Shown here: piece by piece, positions 1 through 8,254 of the stretch
Layout of the letters: each line of letters opens with the position of its first letter
Position numbering within the stretch: the first letter of the stretch is position 1
Source of the DNA: Nocardioides sp.
GTDB lineage: Bacteria > Actinomycetota > Actinomycetes > Propionibacteriales > Nocardioidaceae
DNA length: 36,804 bases
Reading direction: 5' to 3'
NCBI RefSeq assembly: GCF_004803405.1
Contig: NZ_SSXI01000026.1
Location: 1-36,804, forward strand
Translations under genes and position numbers: made by a program
Notes under the pieces: generated by a model
Database searches by the model: none
Told to the model about the DNA's origin: nothing
What the model saw: the letters and a program-made list of their open reading frames with translations, nothing else

Positions 1-169
1 CCGCCGCACGGGCGTTGTCGAGGAGCAGTCGCGCGTCGCGGCCGGCGCGGTGGAGCCGGCGCGGGTCGCCGTACCCCCGCTCCAGGGCGGCGAGCAGGGT
101 GTCGCGCGCGGCGGGGTGCAGTCGCTCCGAGGAAGCGGCGTCCAGGTACACCTCAGGCGTGCTGCTCAC
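1..169 (-). CDS. Cysteine desulfurase-like aminotransferase, N-terminal fragment
   Basis: Reading leftward from a GTG at 169, the frame stays open to the window edge, giving the first 56 residues only. They begin SSTPEVYLDAASSERLHPAA and continue through ALERGYGDPRRLHRAGRDAR. The YLDAAS...P.A...L...GDP..LH..GR pattern is the start of NifS/IscS-type, fold-type I PLP enzymes, which take sulfur from cysteine for Fe-S clusters or thiolated cofactors. The PLP lysine and catalytic cysteine lie outside the window, so activity cannot be judged. The start is supported by absence of a Shine-Dalgarno (SD) sequence and a TATCGT -10-like hexamer 6 nt upstream, which suggests a leaderless mRNA. It is divergent from ctaC. 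The family call is fairly safe; the exact subtype is not. Confidence 0.7.
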   Translation of the reverse strand, partial: MSSTPEVYLDAASSERLHPAARDTLLAALERGYGDPRRLHRAGRDARLLLDNARAA

Positions 170-175
170 GTTGTG

Positions 176-181
176 ACGATA
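176..181 (-). promoter_or_regulatory. Putative -10 element, leaderless promoter of the cysteine desulfurase gene
   Basis: On the minus strand TATCGT (fits the actinobacterial -10 consensus TANNNT) ends 6 nt before the GTG start at 169. The six intervening bases, CACAAC, contain no SD. The first transcribed base would therefore be at or next to the start codon. No clear -35 is seen. Confidence 0.4.
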
Positions 182-253
182 GTGGCCGGTGGTGGCGGGA
201 TCACAGTGGTCCGAAACCACCCACCCGGCGCCGAACCGGGGCTCGCCCTCCGC

Positions 254-259
254 TAGTGT
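254..259 (+). promoter_or_regulatory. Putative -10 element of the ctaC-ctaD-ctaF operon
   Basis: TAGTGT fits TANNNT and lies 37 nt upstream of the ctaC start, leaving room for a short leader with an SD (AGAGGAAGG at 281-289, 7 nt before GTG 297). No convincing -35 hexamer is present, so the call rests on position and the hexamer alone. Confidence 0.3.
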
Positions 260-296
260 TCGCAATTGTTCTGACCCTCGAGAGGAAGGCTCGTTC

Positions 297-1175
297 GTGG
301 GCTGGTGGCACCCCGAGCGCTCGCGGGGACCGCAGCGGCGATTCCGCCGCGCGATCCCGCTCGCCGGTTTCGTCGTACTCGCGCTCGCGCTCACCGGATG
401 CTCCACCGACACCCAGGTGGAGCGGTTCGGCATGCCGGAGATCAAGTCCGAGCAGGGCGAGCACATCCTTCTCCTGTGGCAGGGCGCCTGGGTAGCCGCG
501 CTGGTCACCGGCGTGATCGTCTGGGCGCTGATCATCGGGGTTCCGCTGTGGTTCCGCCGGCGCAGCGACGACGAGGTCCCGATCCAGACCCGCTACAACC
601 TGCCGATCGAGATCTTCTACACGATCTTCCCGGTCGTCATGGTGGTCGCGTTCTTCTCCCAGACCGTTCGGGTGCAGAACATCGCCCTCGAGATGGATCC
701 CGAGCCTGACGTGGTGGTCAAGGTCGTCGGCCAGAAGTGGTCGTGGACCTTCAACTACCCCGACTCGGTGGACGCACCTGGGGGGACCAACGTCTTCGTC
801 TCCGGCACCGGTGAGGACATCCCGACCCTGGTCATCCCGGTCGACAAGACCGTCGAGTTCCAGCTCTACAGCCCCGACGTGATCCACAACTTCGGCGTCC
901 CGTCGTTCGCGATGCGGATGGACGTCATCCCGGGCAACGACAACGCCTACCAGGTGACGCCGACCGAGACCGGTACCTACGACGGCAAGTGCTACGAGCT
1001 CTGTGGCGCCTACCACTCCCGGATGCTGTTCAACGTCGAGGTCGTCACCGAGTCCGAGTACGAGGCCTACCTGGCCGACCTCGCGCAGGACCCGAACCAC
1101 GTCTCCGAGGAGCCGATCGTCGGCGGCCGGTACTCCACCGAGCTCATCAACAAGGACGAGGGAGAGCACGAGTGA
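297..1175 (+). CDS. ctaC: Cytochrome c oxidase subunit II (CtaC)
   Basis: Subunit II of the aa3-type oxidase; it carries the CuA centre that takes electrons from cytochrome c and passes them to subunit I. The 292-residue product starts at GTG 297, chosen because AGAGGAAGG at 281-289 is a good SD. A lipoprotein-type signal ends in LALTGC (Cys35). Two membrane helices follow, at about residues 60-82 and 100-120 (the second includes [17 protein letters not shown]). The periplasmic cupredoxin domain has all CuA ligands: His197 (SPDVIHNFG), Cys232 and Cys236 ([11 protein letters not shown]), His240 and Met243. Length is normal for actinobacteria. It overlaps ctaD by 4 nt (GTGA), which suggests translational coupling. 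Confidence 0.97.
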   Translation: MGWWHPERSRGPQRRFRRAIPLAGFVVLALALTGCSTDTQVERFGMPEIKSEQGEHILLLWQGAWVAALVTGVIVWALIIGVPLWFRRRSDDEVPIQTRYNLPIEIFYTIFPVVMVVAFFSQTVRVQNIALEMDPEPDVVVKVVGQKWSWTFNYPDSVDAPGGTNVFVSGTGEDIPTLVIPVDKTVEFQLYSPDVIHNFGVPSFAMRMDVIPGNDNAYQVTPTETGTYDGKCYELCGAYHSRMLFNVEVVTESEYEAYLADLAQDPNHVSEEPIVGGRYSTELINKDEGEHE

Positions 1176-2923
1176 CCGCGACCGTCGCCCGCTCCGCGGA
1201 GGTCCCCGAGCGCAAGCCGTACGGCAAGCTGCTCGTCCGCGCGATGACCACGACCGATCACAAGCTGATCGGCAACCTGTACTTCATCACCGCCATGGCC
1301 TGGTTCATGGCCGGCGGCATCATGGCTCTCCTGATCCGGTCCGAGCTCGCCTACCCGGGCAGCCAGGTCGTGAACGAGGAGCTCTACAACCAGCTCTTCA
1401 CGATGCACGGCACGATCATGCTGCTGCTGTTCGCAACGCCGCTGTTCTTCGCCTTCGGCAACGCGATCATGCCGCTCCAGATCGGCGCGCCTGACGTCGC
1501 CTTCCCGCGGCTGAACATGTTCAGCTACTGGCTGTACCTGTTCGGTGGCCTGATCGCGGGTGCCGGGTTCCTCACCCCTGACGGCGCCGCGTCGTTCGGC
1601 TGGTTCGCCTACACGCCGCTGTCGGACTCGGTGAACAGCCCCGGCGTCGGCGGCGACATGTGGATCATGGGCCTGTGGATGGCGGGTCTGGGCACGATCC
1701 TGGGTGCGGTCAACTTCCTCACCACGATCATCTGCATGCGCGCGCCCGGCATGACCATGTTCCGGATGCCGCTGTTCACCTGGAACGTGCTGGTCACGTC
1801 GATCCTCGTCCTGATCGCGTTCCCGATCCTGGCCGGCGCGCTCCTCTCGCTCGAGGCCGACCGCCAGCTCGGCGCCCACGTCTTCGACTCCTCGACCGGT
1901 GGCCCGATCCTGTGGCAGCACCTGTTCTGGTTCTTCGGGCACCCCGAGGTCTACATCATCGCGCTGCCGTTCTTCGGCATCATCACCGAGATCCTGCCGG
2001 TCTTCAGCCGCAAGCCGATCTTCGGCTACATCGGCCTGGTCGGCGCGACCCTGGGCATCGCGATCCTCTCGGTGGCGGTGTGGGCGCACCACATGTTCGT
2101 CACCGGTTCGGTGAACCTGCCGTTCTTCGCCGGCATGACCTTCCTGATCGCCGTGCCGACCGGCGTGAAGTTCTTCAACTGGATCGGCACGATGTGGGGT
2201 GGGTCCGTGCGCCTGGACACGCCCATGCTCTGGTCGATCGGCTTCCTCACCACCTTCCTCTTCGGTGGCCTCACGGGGATCATCCTGGCCAGCCCGCCGC
2301 TCGACTTCCACGTGTCCGACTCGTACTTCGTCGTGGCGCACTTCCACTACACGGTGTTCGGCACGGTCGTGTTCGCGATGTTCGCCGGCTTCTACTTCTG
2401 GTGGCCCAAGCTCACCGGCCGGATGCTCGACGAGCGCCTGGGGAAGATCCACTTCTGGCTGCTGTTCGTCGGTTTCCACACGACCTTCCTCATCCAGCAC
2501 TGGCTCGGCGTCGAGGGCATGCCGCGGCGGTACGCCGACTACCTGCCCGGCGACAACTGGGAGTTCATGAACCAGGTGTCGACCATCGGTGCCTTCGTGC
2601 TCGCCTCGTCGATGCTGCCGTTCTTCTACAACGTCTATGTGTCCCGCAAGAGCCCGTTGGTGAACACCGACGACCCGTGGGGCTGGGGCCGGTCGCTGGA
2701 GTGGGCCACGAGCTGCCCGCCGCCACGGCACAACTTCCACACCATCCCGCGCATCCGCTCCGAGTCGCCGGCGTTCGACCTGCACCACCCGGAGATCGCC
2801 GCGATCGAGATGTACGAGAACCCAGCAGAGCTGGACGGCTCGGCTGCCGACGCACCTGAGACCGCCGGGCGTGCCGAGCACCTCGCCGAGCAGATGGACG
2901 ACAAGGACGGTGACAACCGATGA
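1172..2923 (+). CDS. ctaD: Cytochrome c oxidase subunit I (CtaD)
   Basis: Catalytic heme-copper subunit; reduces O2 to water and pumps protons. The GTG at 1172 overlaps the ctaC stop and gives 583 residues starting [18 protein letters not shown], normal for the family. Visible ligands and motifs: His79 (FTMHGTIM) for low-spin heme a; His257 and Tyr261 in GHPEVY (CuB ligand and cross-linked tyrosine, typical of A-type oxidases); His306-His307 (WAHHMF) for CuB; His390 and His392 in AHFHYT for hemes a3 and a. About twelve hydrophobic helices are present. The C-terminal tail after about residue 520 ([12 protein letters not shown]...) is hydrophilic, as in mycobacterial and streptomycete CtaD. It overlaps ctaF by ATGA. 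Confidence 0.98.
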   Translation: MTATVARSAEVPERKPYGKLLVRAMTTTDHKLIGNLYFITAMAWFMAGGIMALLIRSELAYPGSQVVNEELYNQLFTMHGTIMLLLFATPLFFAFGNAIMPLQIGAPDVAFPRLNMFSYWLYLFGGLIAGAGFLTPDGAASFGWFAYTPLSDSVNSPGVGGDMWIMGLWMAGLGTILGAVNFLTTIICMRAPGMTMFRMPLFTWNVLVTSILVLIAFPILAGALLSLEADRQLGAHVFDSSTGGPILWQHLFWFFGHPEVYIIALPFFGIITEILPVFSRKPIFGYIGLVGATLGIAILSVAVWAHHMFVTGSVNLPFFAGMTFLIAVPTGVKFFNWIGTMWGGSVRLDTPMLWSIGFLTTFLFGGLTGIILASPPLDFHVSDSYFVVAHFHYTVFGTVVFAMFAGFYFWWPKLTGRMLDERLGKIHFWLLFVGFHTTFLIQHWLGVEGMPRRYADYLPGDNWEFMNQVSTIGAFVLASSMLPFFYNVYVSRKSPLVNTDDPWGWGRSLEWATSCPPPRHNFHTIPRIRSESPAFDLHHPEIAAIEMYENPAELDGSAADAPETAGRAEHLAEQMDDKDGDNR

Positions 2924-3336
2924 AGATCGAGGCCTGGATCTTCGGTCTGACGACGGTCTTCCTGCTCCTGGTCAGCCCCGCCTACTGGTTCATCACCGAC
3001 GCGGGCGACTCCGGCGCCGATTGGACCGGCACGTCGGCGCTGGTGATGACCACGCTGCTGTGCGCGATGGTCACCCTCTACCTGGGCTTCCACGCCAGGC
3101 GGATGGACCCCCGCCCGGAGGACCTCAAGGACGCCGAGATCGCCGACGGCGCCGGCGAGCTCGGGTTCTTCCCGCCGTACTCCTGGTGGCCCCTGTGGTG
3201 CGCGCTGACGCTGACCGTGATCGTGTTCGCGCTGGCCGTCAGCGCCTGGTGGCTGGTCATCATCGGATTCGTCCTCGGTTCCGTCGCCCTCTCGGGCTGG
3301 ATCTTCGAGTACTACCGCGGCGAGTACGCCCACTGA
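2920..3336 (+). CDS. ctaF: Actinobacterial cytochrome c oxidase subunit IV (CtaF)
   Basis: Small structural subunit of the actinobacterial aa3 oxidase, known from Mycobacterium and Corynebacterium supercomplexes. The 138-residue product starts [16 protein letters not shown] and has four membrane helices, at about residues 4-27, 36-58, 88-108 and 110-130. The middle loop, with [20 protein letters not shown] and [12 protein letters not shown], is the usual family signature. The start overlaps the ctaD stop (ATGA). It is the last gene of the ctaC-ctaD-ctaF unit; no clear hairpin terminator is seen in the 81 bp before the next gene, which has its own promoter signal. Confidence 0.93.
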   Translation: MKIEAWIFGLTTVFLLLVSPAYWFITDAGDSGADWTGTSALVMTTLLCAMVTLYLGFHARRMDPRPEDLKDAEIADGAGELGFFPPYSWWPLWCALTLTVIVFALAVSAWWLVIIGFVLGSVALSGWIFEYYRGEYAH

Positions 3337-3405
3337 CGTTCAGCGCCGCCCGGCACGCACACTGACCGCGGTGGCGTCGAGTCCAGATTCGCGACCGAGG
3401 GCAGG

Positions 3406-3411
3406 TACGCT
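3406..3411 (+). promoter_or_regulatory. Putative -10 element, leaderless promoter of the L,D-transpeptidase lipoprotein gene
   Basis: TACGCT fits TANNNT and is separated by exactly 6 nt (GCACCG) from GTG 3418. No SD lies in that stretch. This supports GTG 3418 as the start and a leaderless message. Confidence 0.45.
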
Positions 3412-3417
3412 GCACCG

Positions 3418-4629
3418 GTGCTGAACCGCCTCTCGACCCGATCCTCGCGCCTCCTCGGCGGGTTCACCATGCTCTCCGTCCTCGCGGCCGGCCTGACCGG
3501 CTGCGAGGGATCCGGCCTGGTGCCGGGCGGGTCGGACGACCCGACCGCGGAGACCACCGGCGTCGCGGCGGCGGAGACGCGTGTGCGCACCAACGTCGCT
3601 GCGGGCGCGACGGGTATCCCCGTCGACACGGTGCTCCGGGTGCGCGCCGTCAACGGCACGCTGCGGAAGGTGGCCGTGCGGGGCGGTGGGGAGAGGCTCG
3701 ACGGCACGATCGGCAAGGGCGGCGCCCGATGGGTTGCCGGTGACCGGCTCGAGCCCGGCGTCCGCTACCGGGTGCGTGCGGTCGCCGAGAGCGCCGAGGG
3801 CGAGCGGATCGAGAGCGTCTCCGCCTTCACCACCCAGGCCCTGAGCCTCGACCAGCAGACCTACCCGTCGGTGGCGCCGCTGGACGGCGAGACCGTCGGC
3901 GTCGGCATGCCTGTGGTGGTCAGCTTCGACCTCCCGGTGATCAACAAGGCTGCGTTCGAGCGGAACATGACGGTGACGTCGTCCCCGCAGCAGGCCGGGT
4001 CCTGGCGCTGGGTGACCGACAGGGAGGCGCACTGGCGGCCGAAGCGCTACTGGAAGGCCGGTACGACGGTCAGCGTGGACGTCGACGTGAACGGCGTACC
4101 TGCCGGCGGCGGGATCTACGGCCAGGAGGACCGTGAGATCGACTTCTCCGTCGGCGACGCGCACGTCTACAAGGTCGACGCGCGGACCTACCAGATGAAG
4201 GTCTTCTCGAACGGCGAGCTCCTCCGGACCCTGCCGATCACCACCGGCAAGCCCGGTTTCACCACCCGCTCCGGCGTCAAGGTGGTCATGGAGAAGTTCG
4301 CACAGAAGCGGATGAACTCCGAGACCGTCGGCATCCCGCGCGGCTCGGCCGAGGCCTACGACATCGACAACGTGAAGTGGGCGATGCGGCTCACCTCCTC
4401 CGGTGAGTTCATCCACGCTGCACCGTGGTCGGTGGGCTCGCAGGGTCGCGCCAACGTCTCCCATGGCTGCACCGGCATGAGCACCGAGAACGCCGCCTGG
4501 CTCTACTCGATGACCCGCAGGGGCGACGTGGTCGAGTACGTCGGCACCGACCGGGCGATGGAGCCCGACAACGGCTACGGCGAGTGGAACCTCGCCTGGT
4601 CCGACTACACCGAGGGATCCGCACTCTAG
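3418..4629 (+). CDS. L,D-transpeptidase lipoprotein with Ig-like domains (LdtMt2 type)
   Basis: Forms 3-3 cross-links in peptidoglycan or attaches proteins to it, outside the membrane. The 403-residue product starts MLNRLSTRSSRLLGG and has a lipobox, AAGLTGC (Cys29). Two beta-rich segments, about residues 50-140 and 145-245 (ending in a TTVSVDVDVNGVPAG-like strand), match the paired Ig-like domains of mycobacterial LdtMt2. The YkuD catalytic domain follows at about 250-375 with IHAAPWS and the active-site motif SHGCTGMS (Cys351). A tail after the domain contains WNLAWSDY. The start is chosen from the -10 hexamer 6 nt upstream. It ends 4 bp from the convergent second L,D-transpeptidase. Function is confident; which cross-link it makes is not. 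Confidence 0.9.
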   Translation: MLNRLSTRSSRLLGGFTMLSVLAAGLTGCEGSGLVPGGSDDPTAETTGVAAAETRVRTNVAAGATGIPVDTVLRVRAVNGTLRKVAVRGGGERLDGTIGKGGARWVAGDRLEPGVRYRVRAVAESAEGERIESVSAFTTQALSLDQQTYPSVAPLDGETVGVGMPVVVSFDLPVINKAAFERNMTVTSSPQQAGSWRWVTDREAHWRPKRYWKAGTTVSVDVDVNGVPAGGGIYGQEDREIDFSVGDAHVYKVDARTYQMKVFSNGELLRTLPITTGKPGFTTRSGVKVVMEKFAQKRMNSETVGIPRGSAEAYDIDNVKWAMRLTSSGEFIHAAPWSVGSQGRANVSHGCTGMSTENAAWLYSMTRRGDVVEYVGTDRAMEPDNGYGEWNLAWSDYTEGSAL

Positions 4630-4633
4630 GGAG

Positions 4634-5332
4634 TCACACCACCCGGACCGTCGTACGACGCCCCGCGGTGAAGTCCCACAGACGGGCCGCGAGACTGCGA
4701 CTCAGGCGTACGCACCCGTGCGAGGGGCCGGCCAGGTTGGTGCCGAGGTACCAGTCGGCGTGGATCTGGCGACCCGTCGACTTGCTCCGTGGGATCCGAT
4801 GGAAGCCGATGCCGCACGGGGCGAACCGGACGAAGTCGTCCATCCACACGTTGCCGCTCTGGTTGAGACGCACCCGGGCGGGTCGGCCGCAGTAGGAGCC
4901 GGTGGCCCAGCTGCCCTTCCGGAGCACTCTCGGATTGTCCACGATCCCGCCCTCGGCGAGCACCCGGCCACCGGTGCCCACCAGCCAGACCCAGTTCTGG
5001 CGCTGGCTGACGACGATCCGGCGGCCCGAGCCCGAGCGCGCCGGGACCGGCCGGAAGTCGCAGCGCTTGGCCCGTGTGGAGTGGAGCAGGCGCCGGGTCG
5101 CGGAGTTGAGGTTGCCGGTCTGGTCGAGGCGGTGACGCGACTGGAAGCGGACGGTCGCGGTGCGGGTGTGCGCGCCGACCCGGCCGTCGGCAGGTCCGGC
5201 ATCGCACCGCAGCGCGTTGAGGCGACGCTGGGCCTTCACAACGGTCGCGTCGGCGACGGCCACGGCCGGGAGGGCCGGGGCCAGCATCGCGAGAGCGGCC
5301 AGGACCGGCGGCAGCAGAAGCAGACGTCGCAC
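4634..5332 (-). CDS. Secreted L,D-transpeptidase with peptidoglycan-binding domain
   Basis: Secreted YkuD-family enzyme of 232 residues. The start is GTG 5332 because AGGAGG (minus strand, 5344-5339) sits 6 nt upstream; a longer TTG frame from 5353 would place the SD inside the gene and is rejected. A signal peptide VRRLLLLPPVLAALAMLAP... ends near AVAVA. Residues of about 30-85 form a PG_binding_1-like repeat (VVKAQRRLNALRCDAGPADG, then a TRTATVRFQ segment). The YkuD domain has HADWYLGTN and SHGCVRLS with Cys207, the classic catalytic motif. It shares little with the convergent gene at 3418, so the two are not a recent duplication. It lies downstream of qcrB but a strong hairpin separates them; no own promoter is obvious. 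Confidence 0.88.
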   Translation of the reverse strand: MRRLLLLPPVLAALAMLAPALPAVAVADATVVKAQRRLNALRCDAGPADGRVGAHTRTATVRFQSRHRLDQTGNLNSATRRLLHSTRAKRCDFRPVPARSGSGRRIVVSQRQNWVWLVGTGGRVLAEGGIVDNPRVLRKGSWATGSYCGRPARVRLNQSGNVWMDDFVRFAPCGIGFHRIPRSKSTGRQIHADWYLGTNLAGPSHGCVRLSRSLAARLWDFTAGRRTTVRVV

Positions 5333-5354
5333 CGAGGACCTCCTGAAAACCAAC

Positions 5355-5393
5355 GGGCGCCGCCCATCCTCGCATGCGAGGTGGACGGCGCCC
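5355..5393 (-). terminator. Intrinsic terminator of the ctaE-qcrC-qcrA-qcrB operon
   Basis: On the minus strand, a hairpin with arms 5393-5375 and 5374-5355: outer GGGCGCCG pairs with CGGCGCCC and the inner CCTCGCA with TGCGAGG. There is one mismatch and one bulge. It is followed directly by GTTGGTTTTC, a short T-rich tract. It starts 19 bp after the qcrB stop. The T tract abuts the SD of the next transpeptidase gene, so read-through or processing here could set expression of that gene. Confidence 0.75.
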
Positions 5394-5412
5394 GCCGCTC
5401 GGCCTGTGGACC

Positions 5413-7131
5413 TCAGTGGTCAGCCGGGCCGTGCCTGTTCGGGCCGGCAGCGATCTGCGACTCCAACTCGTGCAGCTCGTGCTCGGCGTGGTGCTGTGCC
5501 TCGTGGAGCTCCTCCACGGTCGGCTTCTGCACGTTGTCGGCGAAGAACAGCGCCTGCAGCCTCGCCCGCAGCCTGCGCACCCGGAGCTTGCGACCCTCGA
5601 GACCGGAGGCCTCGATCTGCTCGACCTTCTCCGGCTCCGGGTCGTGGTCACGCGCGGTGAGTGTGTAGGCCTTCTCGAGCGGAAGCGGCAGGTGCTTCTC
5701 GGCGTAGCCGCCCTCGGGGGAGCGGACCAGCACACCGGACTCGTAGCCGTGGAGCAGCTTCTCCGCGTCGTGCCGCTGGAGGGAGATGCACCAGCGGCGC
5801 GTGATGATGAAGGCGATCACGGGACCGATGAACACCGCTGCCCGCAGGAAGTAGGTGATCTGGTTGATGCTGAGGTGCATCTTGATCGCGATGATGTCGT
5901 TGCCGCCTGCGGCCCAGGAGAGGCCGTAGAAGGTCATCAGGGCGACCATGATCGCCGTCCGCGTCGGAGCGTTGCGCGGTCGCTGAAGCAGGTGGTGCTC
6001 ACGCTTGTCGCCGGTGATCCACGACTCGAGGAACGGCAGCGCGATCAGCACCATGAGCATCAGCGGCGGCATGACCAGGATCGGGATCATGACGTTCCAC
6101 GAGAGCGTGACGCCCCAGATGTGCGTCTCCCACGCCGGAATGATGCGGAGCAGGCCATCGGGCCAGCCCATGTACCAGTCGGGCTGGGACCCCGCCGTCA
6201 CCTTCGACGGGTCGTACGGGCCGTACTTCCAGACCGGGTTCATCGAGAACAGGCCACCCATCAGGGCGATCATGCCGAACACGATGAAGAAGAACCCGCC
6301 GGCCTTGGCCGCGTACACGGGGAGCATCGGGTAGCCGACGACGTTCTGCTCGGTGCGGCCGGGACCGGGCCACTGCGTGTGCTTGTGGTAGACGAGCAGC
6401 AGCATGTGGGCCGCGATCAGGGCGAGCAGCAGGCCCGGGATCAGCAGGATGTGCATGGCGTAGAACCGCGGGATGATCGTGTCACCCGGGAACTCCCCGC
6501 CGAACAGGAAGAACGACATGTAGGTGCCGATCACCGGCGAGGCCTTCATGAAGCCGTCCGCGGCCCGGACGCCCGTGCCCGACAGGAGGTCGTCGGGGAG
6601 GGAGTAGCCGGTGAAGCCCTCGATGGTGCCCAGGAGCAGCAGCAGGCAGCCGATGACCCAGTTGAGCTCGCGCGGCTTGCGGAAGGCGCCGGTGAAGTAC
6701 ACCCGCAGCAGGTGGATCATCATCGCCGCGATGAAGATCATCGCCGCCCAGTGGTGCATCTGCCGCATGAGCAGTCCACCGCGGACGTCGAAGGAGATCT
6801 CCAGGGTGGAGGCCATCGCCGAGGACATGTGGACGCCGCGCAGCGGGTCGTAGGAGCCGTCGTACTGGACCTCGGTCATGCTCGGGTCGAACCAGAGCGT
6901 GAGGAACACGCCGGTCAGCAGCAGGACGACGAAGCTCCACAGGGCGATCTCGCCCAGCATGAAGGACCAGTGGTCCGGGAACACCTTGCGGATGTTCTTC
7001 TTCATGGCGGTGCCGAGGCCGAGGCGCTCGTCCGCCCAGGTCGCGATCGTCCCAGCTCGCTGGGCGCCCTTCGTGGGCGTCGCGGGCTCGGAACCGTTGG
7101 TCGTCGCCACCTTGCTCACATCAACGCTCAT
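5413..7131 (-). CDS. qcrB: Menaquinol-cytochrome c reductase cytochrome b subunit (QcrB)
   Basis: Membrane core of the actinobacterial bcc complex; oxidises menaquinol at Qo and passes electrons to the Rieske protein and the b hemes. The 572-residue product starts MSVDVSKVATTNG at ATG 7131, overlapping the end of qcrA by 11 nt. Heme ligand histidines are visible in two helices: His126 or 127 with His140 (MRQMHHW...MMIHLLR), and His227 with His242 (FYAMHILL...AAHMLL). PDWYMGWPDG at about 317-326 is the actinobacterial form of the PEWY Qo motif. The C-terminal part beyond about residue 420 is an extension typical of actinobacteria, with charged helices. Last gene of its operon, followed by a hairpin terminator. 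Confidence 0.97.
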   Translation of the reverse strand: MSVDVSKVATTNGSEPATPTKGAQRAGTIATWADERLGLGTAMKKNIRKVFPDHWSFMLGEIALWSFVVLLLTGVFLTLWFDPSMTEVQYDGSYDPLRGVHMSSAMASTLEISFDVRGGLLMRQMHHWAAMIFIAAMMIHLLRVYFTGAFRKPRELNWVIGCLLLLLGTIEGFTGYSLPDDLLSGTGVRAADGFMKASPVIGTYMSFFLFGGEFPGDTIIPRFYAMHILLIPGLLLALIAAHMLLLVYHKHTQWPGPGRTEQNVVGYPMLPVYAAKAGGFFFIVFGMIALMGGLFSMNPVWKYGPYDPSKVTAGSQPDWYMGWPDGLLRIIPAWETHIWGVTLSWNVMIPILVMPPLMLMVLIALPFLESWITGDKREHHLLQRPRNAPTRTAIMVALMTFYGLSWAAGGNDIIAIKMHLSINQITYFLRAAVFIGPVIAFIITRRWCISLQRHDAEKLLHGYESGVLVRSPEGGYAEKHLPLPLEKAYTLTARDHDPEPEKVEQIEASGLEGRKLRVRRLRARLQALFFADNVQKPTVEELHEAQHHAEHELHELESQIAAGPNRHGPADH

Positions 7132-8254
7132 AATAGTCACGCTCCCAGAAGCTCGGGCCGACCGGCTCGTCGAAGTCGCTCTGCGCGACAAGGTAGCCCT
7201 CCTCGTCGACCTCCAGCGGCAGCTGGGGAAGAGGCCGGCCTGCGGGGCCGAACACGACCTTGCCGGAGTCGGCCAGGTCGAAGGTGGACTGGTGGCACGG
7301 GCACAGCAGGTGGTGGGTCGTCCGCTCGTTCAGCGAGATCGGGCAGCCGACGTGGGTGCAGATCTTGGAGTACGCGACGATGCCGTCCACGCTCCAGTTC
7401 TCCCGGCTGCTGCCGTCCTTGGCCTTGCCGGGCTTGATGTCGCGAGGGTCCATGCGGAGCAGGATCAGCGACGCCTTGGACTTGTGGACCTGGAGGTGGA
7501 CGCCCTCCACCTCGGTGGGGTCCACCTCGTAGCGCTCGGGGTTGTAGAGCACCTCGGGCTGGGCGTTGACCAGGTCACCGATCTCGAGGTCGGAGGCGAG
7601 GATCGGGGTGCCGATCGCGTCGCGGGAGATCCGCATCTTGGGGAGCGTCACCTGCTGCCCGTCCCGGGTGATCGTCTCGCCGCCGCGTCCCCAGATCGTG
7701 TGGTACAGCTTGTCGCCCGGCAGCGGACCCAGGTCCCGCAGCATCACGACGGTGGGCACGCCGAGCAGGCCGACCGCGCCGAGCAGGGAGTTGCGGATCA
7801 GCGGCCGCCGCCCGATGCCGGACTCGGCGAGGCCGGTGTTGAGGGCGTCCACGGCTGCCTCGCGGTCCTCGTCGGTCGACCGGGCCGGGTGGCGCATCTC
7901 GATGATCTCGTGGTCGGCCATGAGCTTGCGCGCCCAGTGGATGATGCCGACGCCGATGAACAGGAGCGCGAGGCCCAGGGTCAGGCCGAGCGCCATGGTC
8001 GAGGCGCCGAAGCCGGCGACGACGTGCCAGTTGTCGCCGACGTCGAGGGTGAAGTAGGCGACGACGAAGGCGATCGTGCTGAGCGCGGAGAGGGCGAAGA
8101 GGCCCGCCACCTGTCGCTCCGCGCGCTTCTCCTTGGCCGGGTCGACATCGGTGGGCCGCCAGGTGTGGGCGGGCAGGCCCGGGTCGGCGATCGGCTCGGG
8201 CAGTGCCAGCTCGCCGCCGTGGTCGCCGGAGTGGGTGTCGGGTGCGTCGCTCAC
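7121..8254 (-). CDS. qcrA: Menaquinol-cytochrome c reductase Rieske iron-sulfur subunit (QcrA)
   Basis: Carries the [2Fe-2S] cluster that moves electrons from quinol to cytochrome c1. The GTG start at 8254 overlaps the qcrC stop (GTGA), giving 377 residues starting SDAPDTHSGDHGGE. Actinobacterial QcrA is longer than proteobacterial forms and has three membrane helices, seen here at about residues 48-70, 78-104 and 155-172. Cluster ligands are intact: CTHVGC (Cys299, His301, with disulfide Cys304) and CPCH (Cys318, His321, with disulfide Cys320), followed by the Pro-rich loop GPAGRPLPQLPL. The qcrB start lies inside its 3' end, so the genes are probably translationally coupled. Confidence 0.97.
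   Translation of the reverse strand: MSDAPDTHSGDHGGELALPEPIADPGLPAHTWRPTDVDPAKEKRAERQVAGLFALSALSTIAFVVAYFTLDVGDNWHVVAGFGASTMALGLTLGLALLFIGVGIIHWARKLMADHEIIEMRHPARSTDEDREAAVDALNTGLAESGIGRRPLIRNSLLGAVGLLGVPTVVMLRDLGPLPGDKLYHTIWGRGGETITRDGQQVTLPKMRISRDAIGTPILASDLEIGDLVNAQPEVLYNPERYEVDPTEVEGVHLQVHKSKASLILLRMDPRDIKPGKAKDGSSRENWSVDGIVAYSKICTHVGCPISLNERTTHHLLCPCHQSTFDLADSGKVVFGPAGRPLPQLPLEVDEEGYLVAQSDFDEPVGPSFWERDYYER

Noticed and set aside
1067..2881. Long open frame on the strand opposite ctaD (604 codons)
   Set aside because: Arg/Glu/His/Asp-rich, no domain, exactly antisense to a clear oxidase gene; a by-product of GC-rich codon structure.
5333..5353. TTG start for the PG-binding L,D-transpeptidase
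   Set aside because: It would put the AGGAGG SD inside the gene; GTG 5332 has ideal SD spacing and leads straight into a signal peptide.
5374..7437. Long open frame on the plus strand opposite qcrB (687 codons)
   Set aside because: Composition is low complexity (Arg, His, Asp, Gly) and the opposite strand holds all heme ligands of cytochrome b.
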